Counted from the stretch's first letter, positions 25,152 to 33,639 are shown. The stretch is 64,000 bases of DNA from Clostridium cavendishii DSM 21758 (GCF_900141845.1 NZ_FQZB01000010.1:186001-250000); one strand, 5' to 3'. The notes: generated by a model from the sequence alone, not told the origin. Made by a program: numbers and translations.

Positions 25152-25661
25152 ATGTTAAAATTATCAAATGGAAAGAAAAAACTTATTTTATTATTAGCAC
25201 TATCTGCAAGTACATTTATTTTTATTGGTTGTAATAATAGTAATGCGCCAAAAGAAGAAAACAAACCATCTACAGAAGCTAATTCAAATAGTGGAAGAAA
25301 TAGAAAATTTAATACTGAAGACATGAAAAAACGAGTACAAGATACTATTAAGCCTTTGGTTGATGATAAAACATTAACTCAAGAGCAATCTGATAAAGTA
25401 GCAACTGCTCTTTCAACAAGACCTAACAAAGATTCTAATAATCAAAACAAGCAAAATAAACAAAATCACAACAATGATTCTACAAATAATGGAAATAAGC
25501 CAAGCTCTACAAATGACAATAACAATCAAAATCCAAATCCTCAAAGAAACTTCTCTAATTCTGCTTTAAATAAGCTAGTTACAGATGGAGTCATAACTCA
25601 ATCTCAAGCAGATGCAGTCACTGCTAAAATGAAAGATAGCTTTAAAAAAGCAAATCCTTAA
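25152..25661 (+). CDS. Lipoprotein with duplicated DUF2680-like segment
   Basis: A 169-residue exported lipoprotein. The signal (KKKLILLLALSASTF) ends in a lipobox IFIGC at residue 27, the lipid-modified Cys. The middle (about residues 95-125) is very rich in Asn, Gln and Ser, a flexible spacer. Two similar helical pieces flank it: DDKTLTQEQSDKVATAL and TDGVITQSQADAVTAKM, both of the form found in DUF2680. GAGGTGA lies 8 bases before the ATG. No function is known for that domain. It is convergent with the anti-sigma gene and shares its terminator. Confidence 0.8.
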   Translation: MLKLSNGKKKLILLLALSASTFIFIGCNNSNAPKEENKPSTEANSNSGRNRKFNTEDMKKRVQDTIKPLVDDKTLTQEQSDKVATALSTRPNKDSNNQNKQNKQNHNNDSTNNGNKPSSTNDNNNQNPNPQRNFSNSALNKLVTDGVITQSQADAVTAKMKDSFKKANP

Positions 25662-25750
25662 AATTTATATACTTAGTAGCTATAACTTAGTAAATATGAC
25701 ATTTTTCATAATCGATAGCCTATAAAAAACTTTATTAGGCTTATAAATTT

Positions 25751-25799
25751 AAATAAAGGCTTAACTAGAATCCCCCCTTCTAGTTAAAGCCTTTATTTT
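25751..25799. terminator. Bidirectional terminator, lipoprotein and anti-sigma genes
   Basis: AAATAAAGGCTTAACTAGAA and TTCTAGTTAAAGCCTTTATTT form a stem of about 20 bp, with a loop of C residues. It also overlaps the stop codon of the convergent anti-sigma gene. Confidence 0.88.
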
Positions 25800-27168
25800 A
25801 TGGTGCTTCTATTATATCTACAATTTTCCACTCTTCTACACTGTTAGTTCTTCCTACTACTACTATTTGAAAGTGGCTACCTTGCCTTGCTTTATCTTCG
25901 TTTTTAAATTTATAATTAGCTTCCATTAGATATATTTTATAATCAAAGTTTATAAATTTATCAAATATTTTATTATACACTTCTTTATCTAATTTTATTA
26001 TTTTATCTGGAGTTATTGCTTCTATATTTTTAAAATCCACCAATTTGTTTTTATGATAAGTGTTATAATCTCCCATAAAATAATTTTTAAATATATTTTC
26101 ATCGTATACCGAATTTTGACCTAGTTTGCCAAGTAGTCCATCTTCTTTTTGTTTATTTTCATCTGTATAACTGTTAGCTATATTTTCAAAGTTGATCTCT
26201 TCATTATTAGTTGTGTAATTATTTAAACTATCATCTTCAAATTTTATTACTTTTAAATTTAAGCTATTCTCTTTAAGCTCACCATCTATTATTTGATGCT
26301 TATTACTATTTTTAGTATATAACAAAGTAGTTATTTCTTTATCTACATCTATTAAATATAAGTCACCTCCATGAGCTACAGTACCATATCCATTACCTAC
26401 TATAACTAATATATAATTTCCTGTACCACCTATTACTTTAATAGGTGTTTTTTGTGCTTTATTATTTATTACTTCAAAGCTTTTAAAAGTACTATTACCT
26501 TTAATAAAAAGCTTTCCTACGCCTTCTTCTAAAGCATTTTCACCTTTTCCTTCTATACTATACTCATATTTTGTATTTTTTATTTCCTTCCACGGAGTTG
26601 CAAACTTTAGTTTAGGTTCATCTTTAAGCTCAGTAGCCTTAAACTTAACTACTTCATCAAATTTAAAATCTTGAGATAGTGATTTATAGCTTTTCATCAT
26701 ATCATTCTCTTTTAATAGTAAATCATCTTGTTTAATGGAATTTTTTGCCGATTTTTCAGTAAGTTTTGTGTCTTTAACAATTTCTTTTTTCACTTCATTT
26801 TTTGCACTAAAACTGTTACCATAAATCTTATATCCTACTGGAAAAATTGCTAAAACAAACATAGCAGTAGCTACCAACGCTATTCTACTTTTATTTTTCA
26901 TAAACTTAAATTTCACCCTCTTCTTTTTAGACTTGCCATACCTATCTTTATCTATACTTTTTATTATAGTCTCTCTAGAACTTTTAAATGTAATATCATC
27001 AAAAGCTAAGCTTTCTTTAAATAGTTTTTGTATCTCCAAATTTTCTTCATAAATTCTCTTACATGAACTGCAAGATTCTATGTGTTCTTTCATCTTTATT
27101 TCCATGTCTCTACTAATAGCATTATCTAAAAGTTTATCTATATTCTTTCTAAATACCTTACAATCCAT
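25798..27168 (-). CDS. Zinc-finger-type anti-sigma factor with long external domain
   Basis: A 456-residue membrane anti-sigma factor partner of the ECF sigma gene upstream. The N-terminus has the ZAS motif HIESCSSCKRI (HxxxCxxC, near residue 29). A single membrane helix (SRIALVATAMFVLAIFPVGYKIYG, near residues 90-113) leads to a large external domain of about 340 residues with no recognised fold. It would hold the sigma factor at the membrane until an external signal acts. It overlaps the sigma gene by 11 bases, giving translational coupling. The external domain ends in VVVGRTNSVEEWKIVDIIEA, which suggests a small folded module near the terminus. Confidence 0.88.
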   Translation of the reverse strand: MDCKVFRKNIDKLLDNAISRDMEIKMKEHIESCSSCKRIYEENLEIQKLFKESLAFDDITFKSSRETIIKSIDKDRYGKSKKKRVKFKFMKNKSRIALVATAMFVLAIFPVGYKIYGNSFSAKNEVKKEIVKDTKLTEKSAKNSIKQDDLLLKENDMMKSYKSLSQDFKFDEVVKFKATELKDEPKLKFATPWKEIKNTKYEYSIEGKGENALEEGVGKLFIKGNSTFKSFEVINNKAQKTPIKVIGGTGNYILVIVGNGYGTVAHGGDLYLIDVDKEITTLLYTKNSNKHQIIDGELKENSLNLKVIKFEDDSLNNYTTNNEEINFENIANSYTDENKQKEDGLLGKLGQNSVYDENIFKNYFMGDYNTYHKNKLVDFKNIEAITPDKIIKLDKEVYNKIFDKFINFDYKIYLMEANYKFKNEDKARQGSHFQIVVVGRTNSVEEWKIVDIIEAP

Positions 27169-27724
27169 AACCTTCCCCCCCTATATTTTTTTTATAAATT
27201 TTCAAAAATTCTTCTCTTGCATTATAATAATGCCTTTTTACAGTTGACTCCTTCATATCTAATATTTCACTTATTTCAAAAAATGTTTTTTCGTTAGAAT
27301 ATCTTAAAATAAATATTTGTTTATCTATAGTGTCTAAAGAATCTATAAACTTCCTTATATATCCCTTAGTCTCTTTATATTCATAACTTTCTTCAGGTGA
27401 TTTTTCATTAGACTTTAAATCTACACATTCTTCTATATTGGCTTCATAAACTCTTCTAAACTTCCTTATATAATCTAAAGCTTTATTCTTTGCTATTTGT
27501 AAAATCCAATTAGAAAATTTGTATTCATTATTATACTGATATAGCTTATTATAAACAGTTATAAAAGTTTCTTGTGATATATCTTCAGAAGCTTCTTTAT
27601 CTTTAATAATTCCATAAATAAATCTTAGAACAATCATCTCATATTTATTTATTAAAATGTTGAAACTATCTATATTACCAGCTAGTACTTCTTGTACTAG
27701 CTTCTTATCTTCATCATAAACCAT
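27158..27724 (-). CDS. ECF sigma factor (RpoE-like)
   Basis: A 188-residue extracytoplasmic function sigma factor. Region 2: NILINKYEMIVLRFIYGI, EDISQETFITVYNKLYQY, FSNWILQIAKNKALDYIRK. Region 4: RKFIDSLDTIDKQIFILRYSNEKTFFEISEILDMKESTVKRHYYNAREEFL, with a helix-turn-helix. The ATG follows a GGGGGCC-rich segment. The promoter has the ECF form TATAAC-N17-CGTATA, so it probably activates its own transcription. It is cotranscribed with its anti-sigma factor and controlled by it. Targets other than itself cannot be given. Confidence 0.92.
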   Translation of the reverse strand: MVYDEDKKLVQEVLAGNIDSFNILINKYEMIVLRFIYGIIKDKEASEDISQETFITVYNKLYQYNNEYKFSNWILQIAKNKALDYIRKFRRVYEANIEECVDLKSNEKSPEESYEYKETKGYIRKFIDSLDTIDKQIFILRYSNEKTFFEISEILDMKESTVKRHYYNAREEFLKIYKKNIGGEGYGL

Positions 27725-27747
27725 AAATCCGGCCCCCTTTTACTTTA

Positions 27748-27776
27748 TATACGTAATAATATCAAAAAAAGTTATA
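27748..27776 (-). promoter_or_regulatory. ECF-type autoregulated promoter
   Basis: Minus strand TATAAC (27771-27776), 17-base spacer, CGTATA (27748-27753), 24 bases before the sigma gene start. The AAC and CGTA elements are the usual ECF promoter landmarks. The same form precedes the second ECF gene at 51404-51432. Confidence 0.6.
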
Positions 27777-27787
27777 AAAAAATATAA

Positions 27788-27813
27788 AAAAAAGGCGTGG
27801 ATACAATCCACGC
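27788..27813 (-). terminator. Terminator of ptsI
   Basis: GCGTGGAT and ATCCACGC form an 8-bp stem with a 3-base loop, followed by about eight T on the minus strand, about 50 bases after the ptsI stop. Confidence 0.9.
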
Positions 27814-27861
27814 AAAATTTAGGGTTATAAAGTGTTATCTTTATATTTATTTATATTTATA

Positions 27862-29481
27862 TTATTGTTGGTCAATTATTATTTTCTTAGCTCCTAGTAT
27901 TGATGAAGCACTCATTGAGAACTCATCTAAGCCGTATTCTACAAGTGTTGGTATAGCTGCTTCGTCTCCAGCCATTTCTCCACACATTCCAACCCATTTA
28001 CCGTGTTTGTGAGCACCTTCTATAGTCATCTTTATAAGTCTTAATACAGCTGGGTGCATTGGGTTGTAAAGATATGATACTTTTTCACTCATTCTGTCTG
28101 CTGCTAATGTATATTGAATTAAATCGTTAGTTCCTATTGAGAAGAAATCAACGTGTTTAGCTAATTCATCAGCGTAAACTGCAGCAGCTGGTATTTCAAC
28201 CATGATACCCCATTGGATATCTTCTGAGTAAGCTTTTCCTTCTGCTTTTAATTCAGCTTTACATTCATCTACAACTTCTTTTGCAGCTACAAATTCCTCT
28301 AAACCTGAAATCATTGGGAACATTACTGCTAATTTTCCGTATATAGAAGCTCTTAATAAAGCTCTTAATTGAACTTTGAATATTTCTTTTCTATCTAAAC
28401 ATAATCTTATAGCTCTGTAGCCTAAGAATGGGTTCATTTCTTCTGGTAATGGTAAGTATGGAAGTGTTTTATCTCCTCCGATATCAAGAGTTCTTATAAC
28501 TACTTGCTTACCTTGCATTTTTTCTAAAACATATTTGTATGAATCATATTGTTCATCTTCAGTTGGAGCACTATCTCTATCCATATATAAGAATTCAGTT
28601 CTGAATAAACCTACTCCATCTCCACCGTTAGCTAATACTTGGTGAACATCTTCTGGCTTACCTATATTTCCACAAACTTCTACTCTCTTACCTGACTTAG
28701 TAGTAGTTTTTACTGATATAAGTTTCTTTAATTCTTCTTGTTCAGCTAAAAACTCTTCTCTTTTAGCTTCATAAGCATCTAAAGTAGCTTCATCTGGATT
28801 TATTATAGCGATACCTTCTATACCATCAACTATAACTATATCTCCATTTTTAACTGTTGTAGTTATATCTTTTAACCCAACTATAGCTGGTATTTCTAAA
28901 GTTCTAGCCATTATAGCTGAGTGAGAAGTTCTTCCACCTATATTTGTTAAGAAAGCAACAACTTTGCTTCTATCTAATTGAGCCGTATCTGATGGAGTTA
29001 AATCATGAGCTACAACTATAGTATTAGCTTCAGTTATAGCAAAATCTACTCCGCCTTTTCCTGCAAAGTTAGCAGTTATTCTCTTAGAAACGTCTTTTAT
29101 GTCTGCTGCTCTTTCTCTCATATAAGCATCATCCATAGACTCAAATATCATAACAAATGTATTTGTAACATCTGCAATAGCTTTTAATCCATTGCTTTGA
29201 TTATTTTCTATCTCAAGTTCCATAGCCCCAGTGAATTCTGGATCATCAAGTAAAGTTATGTGTGCTTCAAAAACTGCTGCTTTTTCAGCTCCCATTGATT
29301 CTTCTGCTTTAGCTTTTATAGCTTCTAATTGTACTTTTGAAGCTTCTAATGCTTTTTGTAATTTTGCTTTTTCAGCGACTATATCTGTAACTTTTTCCTC
29401 AGTTATTACTATCTCTTCATGTTCTTGAATAAATACTTTTCCAATTGCATATCCTTTTGATGCAGCAATCCCTTTTTTCAT
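27862..29481 (-). CDS. ptsI: PTS Enzyme I
   Basis: Enzyme I takes phosphate from phosphoenolpyruvate and passes it to HPr, feeding all PTS sugar uptake. This 539-residue protein has the EIN part with the active His in GGRTSHSAIMARTLEIPA (near residue 187) and the EIC part: GDGVGLFRTEFLYMDR, MFPMISGLEEF, VEIPAAAVYADEL, SIGTNDLIQYTLAADR, and WVGMCGEMAGD. ATG 29481 has GGAGG 7 bases before it; an in-frame ATG 33 bases upstream lacks a site. No ptsH is adjacent. A consensus sigma-54 promoter lies 85 bases upstream and a divergent sigma-54 activator with an HPr-like domain follows, so expression is probably sigma-54-dependent. Confidence 0.96.
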   Translation of the reverse strand: MKKGIAASKGYAIGKVFIQEHEEIVITEEKVTDIVAEKAKLQKALEASKVQLEAIKAKAEESMGAEKAAVFEAHITLLDDPEFTGAMELEIENNQSNGLKAIADVTNTFVMIFESMDDAYMRERAADIKDVSKRITANFAGKGGVDFAITEANTIVVAHDLTPSDTAQLDRSKVVAFLTNIGGRTSHSAIMARTLEIPAIVGLKDITTTVKNGDIVIVDGIEGIAIINPDEATLDAYEAKREEFLAEQEELKKLISVKTTTKSGKRVEVCGNIGKPEDVHQVLANGGDGVGLFRTEFLYMDRDSAPTEDEQYDSYKYVLEKMQGKQVVIRTLDIGGDKTLPYLPLPEEMNPFLGYRAIRLCLDRKEIFKVQLRALLRASIYGKLAVMFPMISGLEEFVAAKEVVDECKAELKAEGKAYSEDIQWGIMVEIPAAAVYADELAKHVDFFSIGTNDLIQYTLAADRMSEKVSYLYNPMHPAVLRLIKMTIEGAHKHGKWVGMCGEMAGDEAAIPTLVEYGLDEFSMSASSILGAKKIIIDQQ

Positions 29482-29564
29482 TATGTAGTCCTCCTCAAAA
29501 TAAGAATAATTCATATACTATTTTATTTCTTTCAAAATCATAATTAATTAGCAATAATATATAC

Positions 29565-29581
29565 AGCAATTTTCATGCCAA
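29565..29581 (-). promoter_or_regulatory. Sigma-54 promoter of ptsI
   Basis: Minus strand TTGGCATGAAAATTGCT fits the sigma-54 consensus TTGGCAY-N5-TTGCW with the exact GG-N10-GC spacing. The TSS would be near 29553, about 72 bases before the ATG. No convincing sigma-A promoter was found in the same stretch. Confidence 0.85.
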
Positions 29582-29745
29582 GCTATAAATTACTTAATTA
29601 TGTAACACTAATTATTATACCATAAAATTAAGTTATATTCCTTGTTACAGTTGTTTTTGAAAAAATTTTTTTACGAGTTTTTTCTATGTTATCTTCGACA
29701 AAATAATACAAAGTCTAATAAAGATGGTCTATACCTATCAACAAA

Positions 29746-29762
29746 TTGATAAAAAATATCAA
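29746..29762. promoter_or_regulatory. Activator-binding palindrome, copy 1
   Basis: TTGATAAAAAATATCAA, a perfect TTGATA/TATCAA dyad, about 200 bases upstream of the ptsI TSS, where a sigma-54 activator normally binds. An overlapping TATCAACAAATTGATA adds another pair of the same half-sites. Confidence 0.7.
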
Positions 29763-29802
29763 TTCAGAAACTTCTTTTCCCCATTAAATTTAAGTTTTAT
29801 CT

Positions 29803-29812
29803 ATGTTATAAT
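29803..29812 (+). promoter_or_regulatory. Extended -10 promoter of the activator gene
   Basis: TATGTTATAAT: TG-type extension plus TATAAT at 29807-29812. The operator copy 2 begins just after it, covering the predicted start site, so the activator probably represses itself. Confidence 0.55.
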
Positions 29813-29816
29813 ATAT

Positions 29817-29833
29817 TTGATAAAAAATATCAA
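29817..29833. promoter_or_regulatory. Activator-binding palindrome, copy 2
   Basis: TTGATAAAAAATATCAA, identical to copy 1. It overlaps the predicted TSS of the activator gene. Confidence 0.7.
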
Positions 29834-29843
29834 TATATTATTG

Positions 29844-29860
29844 TTGATATTTTTTATCAA
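29844..29860. promoter_or_regulatory. Activator-binding palindrome, copy 3
   Basis: TTGATATTTTTTATCAA, the same dyad with the centre in reverse orientation. Copies 2 and 3 face each other and would form one 50-base palindrome in DNA, or a hairpin in the activator mRNA leader. Confidence 0.7.
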
Positions 29861-29869
29861 ATATTATAG

Positions 29870-31888
29870 GTGGTGATTGTTATTTATACAAAACAAATAT
29901 ATATAAAAAACCCAAGTGGACTCCATACAAGATTTGCAGCAATGATTGTAAACAAAGCATCTCAAATCAAATCTAAATACGGAGTTAATCTTTATGTAAA
30001 AAAAGCACCCTATACAGATTGGCTAGCTATAAGTATGCTCGCTCTTTTATCTCTTAAAGTTATTCAAAATGATGATATAATAATAGCTAGTAAAAATGAT
30101 AATGAAAATGATCTAAAAGCTGTAAAAGAGCTTATTGATTATATAGAACTTCATATTAATCACAATTCATCTAATATGGAACAAATTGATGCTTTTATAG
30201 AAGAAAGTAAAATAGCTAATGAACAAATATTAGACGGTCTTCCTATTGGCATACTTGTAATAGATTTATACAACAATATAACTAGTATAAACGAATATGC
30301 TTTAAATATAGTTGAGAAAAATTATGAAGATGTTATAGGCAAAAGTATAACTGATATTATACCAAATACAGAACTACCGAATATTATAAAAAATAATATG
30401 AGACAATTTGGTCAACTTCAGTATATAAATAATAAAATCACTATGGTTAATAGAAGCCCCATTTTTATGAATTCTAAACCAATAGGAGCTGTTGCTGCCT
30501 TTCATGATGTTTCTGATTTAGTTGGTATGAAAGAACTAAACGAAAAGTTTAGCAAAATTTTAGAAAATTCTCATGATATGATTTGCTTTTTAGATGAACA
30601 TGGTAATATAAATTATATAAATCCAGCTTATAAAAAACATTTTCCAAACCACAGTGAAAATTTGATAGGTAAAAATATTTTAGACTCTTCTCCTAATGGT
30701 TATAGAGCTAAAGTTTTTAAAGACAAAAAGTCTCTAACTAATGTATTTCATAAAAAAGAAGGTTTAGATGTAATTTCAAATGTGGATCCTATATTTATAG
30801 ATGGTGAATTTAAAGGTGTTATTTCAACTACTAAACCAGTAAATGAAATTAAGCAGCTTTTAGGTAAGCTTAGAAAATCAGAAGAAGAACTTAATTACTA
30901 CAAAGAAGAATTTTTAAAACAACTTTCTCATAACTCATCCTTTAAAGATATTATAGGCTCTAGTTCAACTTTGAAAGATATTCTGTATATTTGTGAAAAG
31001 GCTTCCCAAAGTACATCTACCGTTCTTATTAGGGGCGAAAGTGGAACTGGTAAAGAACTTATAGCAAAAGCCATTCACAATAACAGCTCTAGAAAAAATA
31101 AACCTTTTGTTAGGGTAAATTGTGCTGCTATACCAGAAAATCTTTTAGAAAGTGAGTTGTTTGGCTATGAAAAAGGTGCATTTACCGGTGCCACTAAAAG
31201 TAAACCTGGTAAATTCACTATAGCTGATGGAGGAACTATATTTTTGGATGAAATAGGTGATATGCCTTTATCTATGCAAGTTAAACTTTTAAGAGTACTT
31301 CAAGAGAGAGAAATAGAAAGTCTTGGTGGTCTTTCCCCTCAAAAAATAGATGTTAGGGTAATAGCTGCTACTAACAGAAATCTTGAAGAAATGATGAAAA
31401 AAGATGAATTTAGAGAAGATCTTTACTATAGACTAAATGTTCTATCTATAAGTTTACCTCCTCTTAGAGATAGAAAAGAAGATATATCTCTTCTTGTAGA
31501 ACACTTTATAAATAAATTAAATCTAAAACTTAATAAAGGAATCTTAGGTATAGAACGAGAAGCGCTTTTACCTCTTCAAGAATACTCTTGGCCTGGAAAC
31601 ATAAGAGAACTTGAAAATATAATAGAACGTTCTATGAACCTTTGTGATGAAGCTTATATAACCATTAAGGATTTACCTTCTTATATGCAAAAATTAAAGG
31701 CAAATAATAACAGAAGCTTTGACCTTGATGAAGAGAACATTCTGCCTTTTGAAGAATATGAAAAACAAATTATAACACTAGCTATGAAAAAGTATAAAAG
31801 TTTTAATAGAGCTGGTAAGGCGCTTGGCTTAACCCATAGAACAATATCTCTAAAATGTAAAAAATACAATATTGATATAAATAAATAA
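29870..31888 (+). CDS. Sigma-54 activator with HPr-like and PAS domains
   Basis: A 672-residue sigma-54-dependent activator (bEBP). In order: HPr-like domain (residues 8-95) with NPSGLHTRFA, whose His matches the phospho-His of HPr, and SMLALLSLKV, matching the regulatory Ser46 region; two PAS-like segments (about 110-225 and 230-330); AAA+ domain with Walker A GESGTGKE, the sigma-54-contacting GAFTGA and Walker B GGTIFLDE; C-terminal Fis-type helix-turn-helix (KSFNRAGKALGLTHRTISLKCKKY). It should bind the TTGATA/TATCAA sites and activate the divergent ptsI. The true start is uncertain: GTG 29870 or 29873 overlap AGGTGGTG, and an ATT just downstream is also possible. All functional motifs are intact. 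Confidence 0.9.
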   Translation: MVIVIYTKQIYIKNPSGLHTRFAAMIVNKASQIKSKYGVNLYVKKAPYTDWLAISMLALLSLKVIQNDDIIIASKNDNENDLKAVKELIDYIELHINHNSSNMEQIDAFIEESKIANEQILDGLPIGILVIDLYNNITSINEYALNIVEKNYEDVIGKSITDIIPNTELPNIIKNNMRQFGQLQYINNKITMVNRSPIFMNSKPIGAVAAFHDVSDLVGMKELNEKFSKILENSHDMICFLDEHGNINYINPAYKKHFPNHSENLIGKNILDSSPNGYRAKVFKDKKSLTNVFHKKEGLDVISNVDPIFIDGEFKGVISTTKPVNEIKQLLGKLRKSEEELNYYKEEFLKQLSHNSSFKDIIGSSSTLKDILYICEKASQSTSTVLIRGESGTGKELIAKAIHNNSSRKNKPFVRVNCAAIPENLLESELFGYEKGAFTGATKSKPGKFTIADGGTIFLDEIGDMPLSMQVKLLRVLQEREIESLGGLSPQKIDVRVIAATNRNLEEMMKKDEFREDLYYRLNVLSISLPPLRDRKEDISLLVEHFINKLNLKLNKGILGIEREALLPLQEYSWPGNIRELENIIERSMNLCDEAYITIKDLPSYMQKLKANNNRSFDLDEENILPFEEYEKQIITLAMKKYKSFNRAGKALGLTHRTISLKCKKYNIDINK

Positions 31889-31900
31889 ACTGAATATAGT

Positions 31901-31970
31901 AGGCGAGGTGATTAATTTTCTTGTTTCATAACAAGCTTCAAATTACAGAAAATTAATTACCTCTCCACCA
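31901..31970. repeat. Palindromic element related to 3679-3795
   Basis: Arms GGCGAGGTGATTAATTTTC (31902-31920) and GAAAATTAATTACCTCTCCACC (31948-31969) flank a 27-base loop containing a smaller hairpin CTTGTT/AACAAG. It shares the TGATTAATTTTC arm with the element at 3.7 kb but not the loop. It follows the activator gene and may act as its terminator, though there is no clear T-run. The rest of 31971-32081 holds nothing recognisable. Confidence 0.5.
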
Positions 31971-32081
31971 TAAACTATTAAGTATTTCTAAAATTAATAT
32001 ATCACAACCTATAGTATTACATAATAAAAAATATGTTTCTTAAACTCTTCCCTATTAGCCTATAAGTTCTTGCTTTCCTTT

Positions 32082-32522
32082 TTACCAACCACCTTCTGGC
32101 TCCTCTAACTTTGATTTAATAAAATTTAAATATTTTTCATCCTCCTGAGCGAATAATTCTTCTCCCTCTATAATAAATGCACGGGCAAGTTCATCAGCCG
32201 CTCTATCATACTCTTCAAGCTCATATTGACATTGTCCTAATCTCAAATGTATAAAAGGGTTACCTATTGCATTTGGACAATGCATTACAGCTATTAAATT
32301 ATCCCTTCCAGCCTCATAATTTCCCATAAGGAAATCAGTATCTCCTATAGCCGTTAAAATCCATGTTGCAGCATCCCAATTAGTTTCAGGTTTTGGAAGC
32401 AAATCCAATGCTTCAAAATATACATTTATTGCCTCTGAATATTTTTTCTTCTCAGCTAGCCTATCTCCTAACATACATAAATCAGTTATTTTTTTATATA
32501 TTTTATTCGGTAATTTATTCAT
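32082..32522 (-). CDS. Small TPR-like protein
   Basis: A 146-residue soluble helical protein with about three TPR-like units: ITDLCMLGDRLAEKKKYSEAINVYFEALDLLPKP, ILTAIGDTDFLMGNYEAGRDNLIAVM, and LRLGQCQYELEEYDRAADELARAFI. AAGGAGATAGA precedes ATG 32522, which was preferred over an upstream in-frame start. Stand-alone TPR proteins of this kind are often protein-binding adaptors, or immunity partners of secreted toxins; no toxin gene is nearby. Function unassigned. Confidence 0.75.
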   Translation of the reverse strand: MNKLPNKIYKKITDLCMLGDRLAEKKKYSEAINVYFEALDLLPKPETNWDAATWILTAIGDTDFLMGNYEAGRDNLIAVMHCPNAIGNPFIHLRLGQCQYELEEYDRAADELARAFIIEGEELFAQEDEKYLNFIKSKLEEPEGGW

Positions 32523-32786
32523 TCTATCTCCTTCCCCTTGTATTAGCATACTAATTTTAATTTTAATAATATCATAATATTTATAACTCTATATATTTAC
32601 AACTACTTTTCAATATAAAAACCATATACTTTCTTTATAATATTTCATGTCTATTTCATAATTTTATCTACATTAAACTAAAATACATTCATTTAAATAA
32701 ATTAAATTTATATACTAAAATTCTATAACAAATTCCATTTAAACTCAATTCTCAACTTATATTGTAAAAAATACATAAGATAAAAA
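32523..32786. other. AT-rich gap without genes
   Basis: About 265 bases, nearly pure A/T, that hold the presumed promoter of the TPR gene on the minus strand. I see no open frame with a ribosome site and no structured element. Confidence 0.5.
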
Positions 32787-32836
32787 TTAAAAATAAAAGT
32801 GTATCAAAATTAAATTTAAAATTAATCACGATACAC
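32787..32836 (-). terminator. Probable terminator of the 32884 gene
   Basis: GTGTATC and GATACAC pair around an A/T-rich inner palindrome; the minus strand then continues with TTTTATTTTT. It lies about 50 bases after the stop. Confidence 0.5.
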
Positions 32837-32883
32837 CTCATACTTTAAAAATTACATAAAATCACTTGTAATAAAATCTTACT

Positions 32884-33639
32884 CTATTTCACTTCTTCTA
32901 CAGCTCCAATTTGATGTTTATTATACTTCGTAGGCACTGTTGCTTGCATTGTTTTACCTTTATCATTGTACGTATATACAACAAATTCTTTATCAGCTTT
33001 TTGAAGAATGGACCCTTTTTCTTTAGATATCTTTGTTAAGCCCGTCCCATTAGTTTTTATTGTAAATACTTCACAATTTTTATCAAAATATATATCATCT
33101 CCTACAACACAAAGCCTAGCAGTGTCTGCATCCGATAATTTTTTACTTTCTCCTGTTCCTAAGTTTACTTTATAGAGAGACTTTAATTCTATTCCATTAC
33201 TTCCTTCACTAGCAGATATGTAATAAAGTGTATTCCCATCTATGTTATAATCCCAAATAGGTTCCGTCTTTACTTTAGTTTTATTAGATTTATCTGAATT
33301 AGTTTTATATAGATAATAGCCTTTCTTCTCATATATCCACTTTTCATTTTTAGCTACAGATTTACTATTCTTTGTTGTATCCGTTTTTTTTGCAGTTGTA
33401 GCACTAGCTTCTTTGTTATCACTTTGATCTACGTCTGATTTCTCTGAAGCACTACTATTATCTTTCACTTCCTCATTACTAGTACCTCCATCAGACTTTT
33501 CATTGTCTGCAAGCTCAGTACTATTATTAGATTCTTTTTTTGAATCTACCTGCTTTCCTTTATAATGTACCACTCCAATAATTATGCCAATAATACAAAT
33601 TAAAGGTACTGTAATTAATAATATTTTCTTCTTTTTCAT
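32884..33639 (-). CDS. Membrane-anchored beta-propeller-like protein (DUF5050-like)
   Basis: A 251-residue protein with one N-terminal membrane helix (KILLITVPLICIIGIIIGVVHY), then about 75 residues of Ser/Asp/Lys/Thr-rich linker, then a domain with propeller-like blades: GYYLYKTNSDKSNKTKV, DGNTLYYISASEGSNG, LYKVNLGTGES, DDIYFDKNCEVFTIKTNGTGLTKIS. Blades of this sort are found in DUF5050 and related surface proteins. The domain is too short for a full propeller, so it may assemble with another copy. AAGGAAAA-like purines lie upstream of the ATG. No known partner nearby; function unknown. Confidence 0.7.
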   Translation of the reverse strand: MKKKKILLITVPLICIIGIIIGVVHYKGKQVDSKKESNNSTELADNEKSDGGTSNEEVKDNSSASEKSDVDQSDNKEASATTAKKTDTTKNSKSVAKNEKWIYEKKGYYLYKTNSDKSNKTKVKTEPIWDYNIDGNTLYYISASEGSNGIELKSLYKVNLGTGESKKLSDADTARLCVVGDDIYFDKNCEVFTIKTNGTGLTKISKEKGSILQKADKEFVVYTYNDKGKTMQATVPTKYNKHQIGAVEEVK

